Assembly (NCBI GenBank): GCA_900554255.1
Contig: USGN01000051.1
Location: 1 to 7,827, forward strand
Direction: 5' to 3'
Length of the DNA stretch: 7,827 nt
Origin: an uncultured Collinsella sp.
Lineage (GTDB): Bacteria > Actinomycetota > Coriobacteriia > Coriobacteriales > Coriobacteriaceae
Shown: positions 1 through 4,910 of the stretch, one piece after another
How positions within the stretch are numbered: the stretch's first letter is position 1
Layout: the number at the start of each line of letters is the position of its first letter
Notes under the pieces: generated by a model
Told to the model about the DNA's origin: nothing
What the model saw: the letters and a program-made list of their open reading frames with translations, nothing else
The model's database searches: none
Position numbers and translations under genes: made by a program

Positions 1-435
1 GCCGCAGATCAATTCGTAAAGATAAAGAAAAGCAAACGAGGTCGATGTCTCCTCGATATTGCCGCGGCGCACTTGGGCACGCCAGGTAAAGTAGCCGCGC
101 AACTGCCGGTCGCTCATGGCGTTGTAGGTGGGAAAGTACGACTTAAAGGTGCCGTTGTAGGGACAGTCGTCCTCAAAGTCGGCCATCAGCAGGCCTTGGC
201 GGTAGAAAAGCTCGGCTTCCGAAAGCCAGCGGCCCGCACCGCCCTTGGGGTCATCCTGCCAGCGCGATATCTCGCGCATTTTACGGTACTGGTCGGGGAG
301 GAAATTCTGCATCTGTCGGCCGGTTTTGAGAATCGGCTCGTCTGCGTAGATTTCGTTTGAGAAGCGGGTGGACTGATGGGTCCGGGCCTCGGCCATAATG
401 CGCTCGATGAGCATCTTGATGTCCTGGTCGGCCAC
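1..435 (-). CDS. TerB-N domain protein, 5' part (runs off the left edge)
   Basis: The frame is open for 145 codons from a GTG at 435 to base 1, so this is the N-terminal part of a longer protein. The start is supported by a purine-rich AGGAGAGGAG at 441-450, five bases upstream; an internal ATG at residue 8 lacks such a site. Residues about 64-145 resemble the TerB-N domain: GRWLSEAELFYRQGLLMADF, then the marker stretch SDRQLRGYFTWRAQVRRG (108-125) followed by FAFLYLYELICG (134-145). TerB-N proteins are usually several hundred residues long with further TerB or TerB-C domains; these would lie outside the window. The family is named after tellurite-resistance TerB, but the role of the N-terminal domain is not established, so no function is assigned beyond a cytosolic multidomain protein. 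It has no signal peptide. It lies downstream of the DUF554 gene on the same strand but has a plausible promoter of its own. Confidence 0.8.
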   Translation of the reverse strand, partial: MADQDIKMLIERIMAEARTHQSTRFSNEIYADEPILKTGRQMQNFLPDQYRKMREISRWQDDPKGGAGRWLSEAELFYRQGLLMADFEDDCPYNGTFKSYFPTYNAMSDRQLRGYFTWRAQVRRGNIEETSTSFAFLYLYELICG

Positions 436-450
436 CGCTTCTCCTCTCCT

Positions 451-516
451 AACGCAGCTACGGTGACCTCATATCATAGCACAGCATCAAACAGATGTTC
501 GAGATACCGCTGCGTT
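451..516. repeat. 8-bp inverted repeat flanking the TerB-N promoter
   Basis: AACGCAGC at 451-458 and GCTGCGTT at 509-516 are perfect reverse complements, 50 bases apart. Three further pairs (GGT with ACC) could form inside with a bulge. The 451-458 arm directly abuts the Shine-Dalgarno tract of the TerB-N gene. Read-through transcript from the DUF554 gene could fold here, whereas RNA from the local promoter would carry only one arm. There is no T-tract, so it is not an intrinsic terminator. Confidence 0.35.
473..501 (-). promoter_or_regulatory. Candidate promoter of the TerB-N gene
   Basis: On the minus strand an extended -10 element, TGCTATGAT, sits at 473-481 (hexamer TATGAT at 473-478, one mismatch to TATAAT). 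Seventeen bases upstream is only a weak -35 (CGAACA at 496-501), which fits an extended -10 promoter. The start point would be near 466, giving a leader of about 30 nt before the GTG at 435. This is a pattern match only. Confidence 0.4.
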
Positions 517-523
517 GATAGAT

Positions 524-1240
524 TTAGAACAGGAGAGCGTAGATGACGGCGATGACGACGGAGGGGAGCATATTGGCCGTGCGGAAGGTCTGAGGACGGA
601 TGAGGTTGACGCCGACGCAGAAGATGAGCATGGAGCCTACGAGCGAAAGGCTGTCGAGGGCTGCCGTGGTCATGATGGGGGAGAGCGCGCCGGCAAACAA
701 CGTGATCGTCCCCTGGAACACGGCGACGGGCAGGGCCGAGAAGATGCAGCCGCGTCCGAGCGACGCCGTCATGGTGCAGACGATGATGCAGTCCAGCGCG
801 CCCTTCAGGGCAAGCGTGGACCAGTCGCCGAGCAGGCCGTCCTGGATCGATCCCACAATTGCCATGGCGCCGATACACACGGTGAGTGAAGTCGAGACAA
901 AAGCGTTGGTGAACTCGTTATCGCCCTCACTGCCGGTCTTGCGCTTGAGCCATTCGCCAAGGTTCTCGATGGCGGCTTCCAAGTTGACGGCCTCGCCGAT
1001 GAGCGAACCGAGGGCAAATGAGACGATAAGCATGGTGGTACCGGTGGTCGCCAACGCCTCTCCATCGATAACGAGCATCTTTTGCATGGTGCCGCCAAGG
1101 CCGATAAACAGGACGCACAGCCCCGATGCTTTCATGAGCGTGTCTTGGATGCGCGGTGTAATGAAGCGGCCGCCCGCTAATCCCAAAAGACCGCCCGCAA
1201 CTAAAAGCACAACGTTGATGATTGTTCCCAAGCCCGGCAT
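524..1240 (-). CDS. DUF554 family integral membrane protein
   Basis: This is a 238-residue polytopic membrane protein of the DUF554 (YdfK/YqgA-like) family, whose transport or other role is unknown. About six or seven hydrophobic segments are visible, roughly at residues 4-24, 38-56, 67-85, 112-132, 148-184, 197-214 and 224-238. The family marker VGSIQDGLLGD (129-139), followed by LALKGALD (143-150), is present, as is the late VGVNLIRPQTFRTANMLPS region. The length matches the family. The start ATG at 1240 is chosen because AGGAGG lies four bases upstream; a longer in-frame reading up to 1309 adds 23 hydrophilic residues without family character. It is not tightly linked to the surface-protein unit upstream (118-base gap) or to the TerB-N gene downstream (88-base gap). 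Family assignment is firm; substrate cannot be stated. Confidence 0.88.
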   Translation of the reverse strand: MPGLGTIINVVLLVAGGLLGLAGGRFITPRIQDTLMKASGLCVLFIGLGGTMQKMLVIDGEALATTGTTMLIVSFALGSLIGEAVNLEAAIENLGEWLKRKTGSEGDNEFTNAFVSTSLTVCIGAMAIVGSIQDGLLGDWSTLALKGALDCIIVCTMTASLGRGCIFSALPVAVFQGTITLFAGALSPIMTTAALDSLSLVGSMLIFCVGVNLIRPQTFRTANMLPSVVIAVIYALLF

Positions 1241-1257
1241 GAGCCCTCCTGTATTGA

Positions 1258-1270
1258 TGCCAACGTGGCA
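1258..1270. repeat. Short inverted repeat in the DUF554 leader
   Basis: TGCCA (1258-1262) and TGGCA (1266-1270) flank a 3-base centre, just upstream of the Shine-Dalgarno site of the DUF554 gene. It could be a small hairpin or an operator half-site pair; it is short enough to be chance. Confidence 0.25.
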
Positions 1271-1316
1271 ATCGTAGCAGAACGAAATGCGAGGCACATC
1301 GCGACTCATCTAATAC

Positions 1317-1345
1317 GTTATATAAGTGGTGTTAGGAATGATGTG
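1317..1345 (-). promoter_or_regulatory. Candidate promoter of the DUF554 gene
   Basis: The 118-base gap upstream of the DUF554 gene contains an AT-rich patch with TATAAC (minus strand, 1317-1322), one mismatch from the -10 consensus. The hexamer 17 bases upstream (CACATC) is a poor -35. The start point would be near 1310, with a leader of about 70 nt. No hairpin plus T-tract terminator for the preceding 476-residue gene is seen in this gap, so read-through is possible. Confidence 0.3.
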
Positions 1346-1358
1346 CAGCATTTAAGCC

Positions 1359-2789
1359 TCAGGTGGTTGTCGGGACATAGGGATAGTATTCAAAGCGCAG
1401 TGTCATAAGCCGCTGCGGGGATTCAATAGCCGCGGCGATGATATTGGCATCGCGGGCACGATCAAACCCTTCGAGTTCGATCTGATACGAGACGTCTTGC
1501 ATAATGTCCAGACGTCGCCAAGCTAGGAGTGTGTCACCATCGAATTCCAAGGTCTTGCCTCCGTCTGGAGCAACGGCGTATAGACGCAGCTTGGCGGTGG
1601 TTGCAGGGTCGACAACCGTGACCTTTTTAATTTCGTTTCGAGTATTCTTGGCGCCCAACAAGGTGAGCAGTGTTGGGGCCACGACCTCGCCCGATGGCAA
1701 AAAGACGACTTCGATGGATTCAGGAAATGCGATGATAGCCGACTTGCGGACGGGCTGATTGGCGGCGGCAACTTCGATGTTCGCAGCGTCGATGACCTCC
1801 GTGTGGTCGAGCGCGGCAAGCACGCAGCAGTTACCTTCATCGATCTCTTGAGGATCAGCAAGCCCCAGACTGTCCGCGAACTCGGGATCGTTTGGATCGG
1901 CAGCGGGCTCATTCGGCGCTTCGAAAGAAGCTGGGACGCTGTTTGTCGGCGACAGCGTGTCGCCCGCACCTGCTTCTTTGTCCGCGCTCTCTTCTTGTAT
2001 GGTTGCGTTGATGGGTTCGTCGTTTGGGGGGAGCGTCTTGGCGTCAAACGCGGAGGGGAGAATTCCGATGGCTCCGGATCCGTTCCACTCCATTTCGAGA
2101 AGCGCCGGGTCGGCAAGAATGCGTTGCCTGCTTTGCGCGTGGGCATCGATTTCAATAGGGCCTGCCTCTATCCCTCGTGTAAGGCTGAGTGATCCGGCTG
2201 GCTTCTCGAAATGAGCGTCTGTGTCTTTGGTACTGACGGCGTAGAACAGCAGGGACGCTTCTCCCGCCGCGATGGCATCGGTACCGGCTTTGGTCAGCCG
2301 CAACGATGCCGTGAATGAGAGGGTGGGCTGCGTGTCGTCTGCATTCGCGGCGGCGCAGCCCAGACATATACCGCCTCCTTTCTCAAAAAACGTACCGTCG
2401 AAGGCGACCTTCGCTCCGTTCGCCGAGTCATCGACCGAAGCGATGTCGATGCGCAGCTCTAAATTGCATGGATCGCCATCTGCATCGAGCACAACCGAGC
2501 GCCACGTGCAGACGGCGCACCCCGCCTGGGAGCCGTTTGCCTTGTTCGAACGATTGATATCCACGACTATCGAGCCGTCCGTATTACGACGAAGGCATCC
2601 CGAGGTCGAGATTGCGGCCTGTGCGATCGAAAAACGCTTGCACGCAATGGCGCTCGACGGATTTGGTGCGGAGCTTAGGGCCGCTGGTAAGGAGTCTGCC
2701 ATGACAGGAGTCGCCCAAGCGGCGACAGGCGTTCCGGTTGCGAGCGCGCCGCAGAGTGCGACGACGGGCAAAAGGTTCTTCGATGCCAT
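1359..2789 (-). CDS. Secreted cysteine-rich two-domain surface protein (unknown family)
   Basis: This 476-residue protein is not one I recognise. Residues 1-31 form a Sec-type signal peptide (LLPVVALCGALATG core, probable cleavage near ATPVMA). The mature part splits into an N-terminal region (about 48-245) with cysteines at 50, 65, 91, 94, 108, 142 and 145, including two CxxC motifs (CAVC, CLGC); an acidic, Pro/Glu/Asp-rich linker (about 250-320) ending in a CC pair at 321-322; and a C-terminal beta-rich region (about 345-472). The C-terminal region resembles the upstream 199-residue protein: Pro356, Ile359, Gly367 and Pro372 match its Pro57, Ile60, Gly68 and Pro73 without gaps. There is no sorting signal or C-terminal membrane segment, so it is either released or held by partners. 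AAGGAG lies five bases before the ATG. It is the last gene of the unit, 18 bases after the small LAQTG protein. Disulfides or metal binding are possible inferences from the cysteines. Confidence 0.75.
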   Translation of the reverse strand: MASKNLLPVVALCGALATGTPVAAWATPVMADSLPAALSSAPNPSSAIACKRFSIAQAAISTSGCLRRNTDGSIVVDINRSNKANGSQAGCAVCTWRSVVLDADGDPCNLELRIDIASVDDSANGAKVAFDGTFFEKGGGICLGCAAANADDTQPTLSFTASLRLTKAGTDAIAAGEASLLFYAVSTKDTDAHFEKPAGSLSLTRGIEAGPIEIDAHAQSRQRILADPALLEMEWNGSGAIGILPSAFDAKTLPPNDEPINATIQEESADKEAGAGDTLSPTNSVPASFEAPNEPAADPNDPEFADSLGLADPQEIDEGNCCVLAALDHTEVIDAANIEVAAANQPVRKSAIIAFPESIEVVFLPSGEVVAPTLLTLLGAKNTRNEIKKVTVVDPATTAKLRLYAVAPDGGKTLEFDGDTLLAWRRLDIMQDVSYQIELEGFDRARDANIIAAAIESPQRLMTLRFEYYPYVPTTT

Positions 2790-2807
2790 GGGGTCTCCTT
2801 AGCTAAT

Positions 2808-3089
2808 TTAGTGCGGCCTGTCCGTGTTTTGTTTCTGGCTGCGTTTGATGTGCAGACCGAGGCCGGCGGTTCCCGCGCCTGCTGCTGCGGCGCCTGCTGC
2901 CAAGAGCCATCGTTTGTCGCCTGTCTGCGCCAACGGTTCCTCGCGGTCGCTGCGGTCGAGCTCCGAGAGGTCGACCGTCACTTGCGTGGCGGCCTGCGCC
3001 TGTTCTTGCTGGGCAAAGGCCATGGCTGGCCCAAACGCTAGGATGCTGACGGCGGCGGCCAGGGCGACGGCCTTATGCCGTGTGCGCAC
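2808..3089 (-). CDS. Tiny sortase-substrate protein with LAQTG sorting signal
   Basis: This is a 93-residue precursor (from GTG at 3089) with the layout of a wall-anchored protein. It has a basic start (VRTRHK), a hydrophobic core and an AxA-type site (AMAFA, cleavage after about residue 26). A short hydrophilic stretch follows, then LAQTG (53-57), a hydrophobic Ala/Gly-rich segment (about 61-79) and a charged tail (HIKRSQK). LAxTG is the known recognition motif of class E sortases of high-GC Gram-positives. After both cleavages only about 30 residues would remain, which is unusually short. The frame is open up to a TTG at 3119, which would add ten residues; the GTG is preferred because the signal peptide then begins with its basic region, but neither start has a strong Shine-Dalgarno site. 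Its 5' end overlaps the 3' end of the 199-residue gene in another frame (17 or 47 nt), suggesting coupled translation. No sortase gene lies in the window. Confidence 0.75.
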   Translation of the reverse strand: MRTRHKAVALAAAVSILAFGPAMAFAQQEQAQAATQVTVDLSELDRSDREEPLAQTGDKRWLLAAGAAAAGAGTAGLGLHIKRSQKQNTDRPH

Positions 3090-3672
3090 CGGGCTCGACC
3101 GTCCAGGTGATCGTTGCAACCTGATCGCCTTCGCCGGTTACGCGGAAGATGTCGCGCGTGACGCGGGCGACGTTTCCGCTTGTCTTGAGCTTAATTTTGT
3201 CCGTGCCACCGGCAATGCCCTGGTAGCCCATGTCGAAGGCTGCATTCTTGGAAAGATCGAGGCCCGTTCCCTGCATTGCGGCGCTGGCGTTCTGGAGCGC
3301 GCCGTCGGGGCCGACCTTAAAGTCGATGGAGTTCTGTGCGGTTCCGGCTTTGGCGTCGGCAGCAATGGTCCAGGTGTTCATGGCGTCGATCTTCATGTTG
3401 GTGACATGGATGCCGTAGGCCGAATGATTGTCGATGGTGGTCGCGTCTTCTGAGGGGCCCTGAAGCGTGCCGTCGGCCTTGGCGACGAAGGGAATAACCG
3501 TCGGAACTTTGAACTCAACGTTGTCGATCTCGGTCCTGACCATTACTTTCGTGGTTCCAACGCGCCCGGCTGCCATAGCTGGCGTCGGGGCGGCGCCCAT
3601 TGCGAGCGCGAGCGCGAGCCCTGCGCCCACGACGAGCGCTCTGGCTCCGTTCATGTTCCTGGTGATGTTCAT
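3073..3672 (-). CDS. Secreted WxL-like surface protein
   Basis: This is a 199-residue precursor with a clear Sec signal peptide (residues 1-34; hydrophobic core about 11-27, cleavage site near PAMA). The mature part of about 165 residues contains the stretch VPTVIPFVAKADGTLQGPSE (56-75), an Asn-rich strand region, then NTWTIAADA around Trp101 and, near the C terminus, ATITWTVEPG around Trp190. The two WT-I/V motifs and the closing position of the second resemble the WxL domain of Firmicute surface proteins, where a final ITWTL-like strand ends the domain. The match is partial (WxI and WxV rather than WxL), so I call it WxL-like only. WxL domains bind the cell wall non-covalently. AAGGA lies six to seven bases before the ATG at 3672. 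The gene lies between the membrane-anchored 169-residue protein and the LAQTG protein, which fits a shared surface structure. Confidence 0.72.
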   Translation of the reverse strand: MNITRNMNGARALVVGAGLALALAMGAAPTPAMAAGRVGTTKVMVRTEIDNVEFKVPTVIPFVAKADGTLQGPSEDATTIDNHSAYGIHVTNMKIDAMNTWTIAADAKAGTAQNSIDFKVGPDGALQNASAAMQGTGLDLSKNAAFDMGYQGIAGGTDKIKLKTSGNVARVTRDIFRVTGEGDQVATITWTVEPGAHTA

Positions 3673-3692
3673 GGTCGTTCCTTTCTATTCGC

Positions 3693-3709
3693 CGCGGGCT
3701 GTCCCCGCG
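3693..3709 (-). repeat. GC-rich hairpin ahead of the WxL-like gene
   Basis: Arms of six bases, CGCGGG and CCCGCG, are separated by five bases; the hairpin ends about eight bases before the AAGGA ribosome site of the 199-residue gene. There is no T-tract, so it is not an intrinsic terminator. It could be an mRNA stability or processing element that raises expression of the downstream secreted gene relative to the two genes before it; that role is inference. Confidence 0.4.
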
Positions 3710-3761
3710 ATGATTGGACGAATGCTGGTGAATTGCGTGCGGTGCCGCGTCGGCCGGAAAG

Positions 3762-4271
3762 CTAGTTCTCGGCTTGCTCAACCCGTACCTTGACACGTGT
3801 CGGATTGCCGTGGCTGTCGAGGGTCTTGGCATCGAGTGCCTGGATCTCGATGTACGCCTCGCCTTCTTTGATGTCGCCGGCGGGGCACGTCTCGATTGTC
3901 TTGCCGGTCTCGACCACACCGGATTCGTACATGGTCTCGTCGTTTTGGATGACGCGGAATCGCTGGGGAAATTTATTGTCTTGGACGTTTTGCACGTTGA
4001 CGCGCAGCTTGCCGTCCTCCTGCAGCTGAGCGACCGGTGCGACCGAAATCGTCATCATGTTGTCGCGGACGATGGCGTCGAGCTCATCTTGGATTTCCTG
4101 ACGCGTTTTGCCCTCGGCCGTCGTAACCGAAGCGCCCGCCTCGGGTACGGGCTGCGACTGCCAAGCGTATAGTCCTACGGCGACAAGGGCACAGACGATG
4201 GCCAAGCAGGCAACGATGAGCTTCTTGCGACGACCCGGGCCTGCAAAGTGGGGTGGCTTCTTCGCGCTCAT
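3762..4271 (-). CDS. Membrane-anchored protein with extracytoplasmic beta domain
   Basis: This 169-residue protein has a basic N terminus (residues 1-17, ending GRRKK), one membrane segment (about 18-36) and an outward-facing remainder, so it is a type II or uncleaved-signal membrane protein. After a short charged helical stretch (about 54-70) comes a beta-rich module (about 72-166): ISVAPVAQLQEDGKLRVNVQ, NKFPQRFRVI, then MYESGVVETGKTIE and EAYIEIQALDAKTL. The order (bulky start strand, Gly turn, Asn-rich strand, YESG, poly-polar turn, paired final strands) resembles small surface modules I have seen beside LPxTG-type proteins in gut Firmicutes; I know of no assigned function. The ATG at 4271 overlaps the TGA of the preceding gene (ATGA) and has AAGGA six bases upstream. 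The frame is open much further upstream (to 4709), but that part is antisense to or out of frame with the 98-residue gene and is not believed. The only cysteine outside the membrane part is Cys129. Confidence 0.75.
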   Translation of the reverse strand: MSAKKPPHFAGPGRRKKLIVACLAIVCALVAVGLYAWQSQPVPEAGASVTTAEGKTRQEIQDELDAIVRDNMMTISVAPVAQLQEDGKLRVNVQNVQDNKFPQRFRVIQNDETMYESGVVETGKTIETCPAGDIKEGEAYIEIQALDAKTLDSHGNPTRVKVRVEQAEN

Positions 4272-4564
4272 GCGGCATCCTTGGCGGTATAGATGCGCGC
4301 AAAGGTGGACGGGTTCGCTCCAAAGAGCATGTGAAGCATCAGGCGGCGCGAGTAGACGAGCTCTTCGAAGTCGGGAGGGAGCTCGATGTCGTGGATATGC
4401 GCGATGCGGTGGGCGAGCGCCGAGAACGACTCGGGGTCGCAGATCACATCGGTGGTAACGTGGTAGACCGTCGTATCGGGGAATGCCTCTTCGTCGAAAG
4501 GCAGGAGATGGGGATCGTCGTCGACTTCGATGGCGATGCCGTACTGGGGCCAGTAATATGCCAT
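4268..4564 (-). CDS. Small cytosolic protein of unknown function, first gene of the surface unit
   Basis: This 98-residue protein has no signal peptide or membrane segment. It opens with YYWPQYGIAIEVDDDPH (3-19), followed by PFD, a strand (TTVYHVTT) and helices (about 44-58, 64-80). The IAIEVDDDPH stretch recalls the acidic core strand of restriction-endonuclease-fold proteins (such as DUF559/Vsr-like, IxxEvDG-H), and I recall similar short YYWP-type proteins in Coriobacteriia. No complete nuclease motif can be pointed to, so the function is left open. GGGAGG lies five bases before the ATG. The stop TGA overlaps the next ATG (ATGA), so it is translationally coupled to the membrane protein. 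A cytosolic protein leading an otherwise exported set is odd; a regulator or assembly factor is possible, but that is a guess. Confidence 0.65.
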   Translation of the reverse strand: MAYYWPQYGIAIEVDDDPHLLPFDEEAFPDTTVYHVTTDVICDPESFSALAHRIAHIHDIELPPDFEELVYSRRLMLHMLFGANPSTFARIYTAKDAA

Positions 4565-4585
4565 GGGAACCTCCCTGCTTCTGGG

Positions 4586-4609
4586 GCCAAAACTTCTGTC
4601 GGTTTTGGC
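4586..4609. repeat. Perfect 8-bp inverted repeat in the leader of the surface unit
   Basis: GCCAAAAC (4586-4593) and GTTTTGGC (4602-4609) are exact reverse complements with an 8-base spacer, ending about 22 bases before the ATG of the 98-residue gene. As DNA it could be a repressor operator just downstream of the promoter; as RNA it would form a hairpin close to the ribosome site. Confidence 0.55.
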
Positions 4610-4637
4610 TGTCGATGCCGACGGTATCAGCCGCTAC

Positions 4638-4672
4638 TTGACCAATTGCTGACCAAATGCTTGACGGATTGG
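4638..4672. repeat. Three tandem imperfect 11-12 bp repeats, possible regulator site
   Basis: Three abutting units read TTGACCAATTGC (4638-4649), TGACCAAATGC (4650-4660) and TTGACGGATTGG (4661-4672). The exact heptamer TGACCAA recurs at an 11-base step, about one helical turn, as in tandem sites of OmpR/PhoB-type regulators. ACCAAT (4641-4646) and ATTGGT (4668-4673) also form an outer inverted pair. The site lies between the two divergent units and could serve either. Confidence 0.45.
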
Positions 4673-4697
4673 TGTCTCCGCAGGTAAAAGGCGGCAA

Positions 4698-4726
4698 AAA
4701 ATACTCCAACTTTTTTCAAGCGACAA
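4698..4726 (-). promoter_or_regulatory. Candidate promoter of the five-gene surface unit
   Basis: On the minus strand TTGTCG (4721-4726) and TATTTT (4698-4703) are separated by 17 bases, each matching four of six consensus positions; the spacer contains an A6 tract. The start point would be near 4691, leaving a leader of about 125 nt that contains the tandem repeats and the inverted repeat. Confidence 0.35.
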
Positions 4727-4800
4727 TCGCGCGGTCGGCGACGGCGGGGCCATATGTGTCAAAAGCATCGTCTGCCGAGGAAATCAAGCCGCTCGCCGAA

Positions 4801-4828
4801 TTGCACGAACGTAAAAATCGCCAATTAT
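4801..4828 (+). promoter_or_regulatory. Candidate promoter of the FAD oxidase/Etf operon
   Basis: TTGCAC (4801-4806) and AATTAT (4823-4828) are 16 bases apart, with an A-rich stretch between them. The match is weak. The leader would be about 75 nt. An alternative, TTGACG (4661-4666) with TAAAAG (4685-4690), would place the tandem repeats at the -35 region but needs an 18-base spacer and a leader over 200 nt. Confidence 0.25.
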
Positions 4829-4910
4829 GGAGACGGTCTCGAACACGTCGACGAAACGATGCGGTAACATCTCCCTGCAAATACTGTAGTTAGCTAAAGG
4901 GGGAGTTCGC

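Larger units (their letters stand above)
4565..4910. other. Divergent intergenic region between the surface unit and the lactate operon
   Basis: These 346 bases hold no credible gene. They are more A/T-rich than the flanks and must carry the promoters of both divergent units. Visible elements are an inverted repeat at 4586-4609, three tandem imperfect repeats at 4638-4672, an A6 tract (4696-4701) facing a T6 tract (4711-4716), and a GAGAC-G-GTCTC palindrome at 4830-4840. An 8-base palindrome TTAGCTAA (4890-4897) lies just before the ribosome site of the FAD oxidase gene. I see no riboswitch or tRNA. Confidence 0.7.

Noticed and set aside
73..360. 95-codon plus-strand frame at the left end
   Set aside because: It is antisense to the TerB-N coding region, whose conserved motifs fix the minus strand as the coding one.
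600..1277. 225-codon plus-strand frame opposite the DUF554 gene
   Set aside because: Antisense to a clear membrane protein; its translation is low-complexity (Ser/Pro/Met-rich) with no motif or ribosome site.
1241..1309. Longer start of the DUF554 protein
   Set aside because: The added residues lack family similarity and the ATG at 1240 has a strong AGGAGG site.
4272..4709. N-terminal extension of the 169-aa membrane protein
   Set aside because: It overlaps the well-supported 98-aa gene in another frame, shows no domain, and would bury the membrane segment; the ATGA-coupled start at 4271 is better.
4696..4716. A6 and T6 tracts as an intrinsic terminator
   Set aside because: The only stem is six A:T pairs and no gene ends nearby; it fits promoter-type A-tracts better.
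4757..4762. Perfect minus-strand TTGACA as a -35 box
   Set aside because: No A/T-rich -10 lies 16-18 bases downstream; the region there is nearly all G/C.
2799..4897. TTAGCTAA occurring before two ribosome sites (2799-2806 and 4890-4897)
   Set aside because: An 8-base palindrome in otherwise dissimilar contexts; one lies between genes inside a unit, so it is probably chance.
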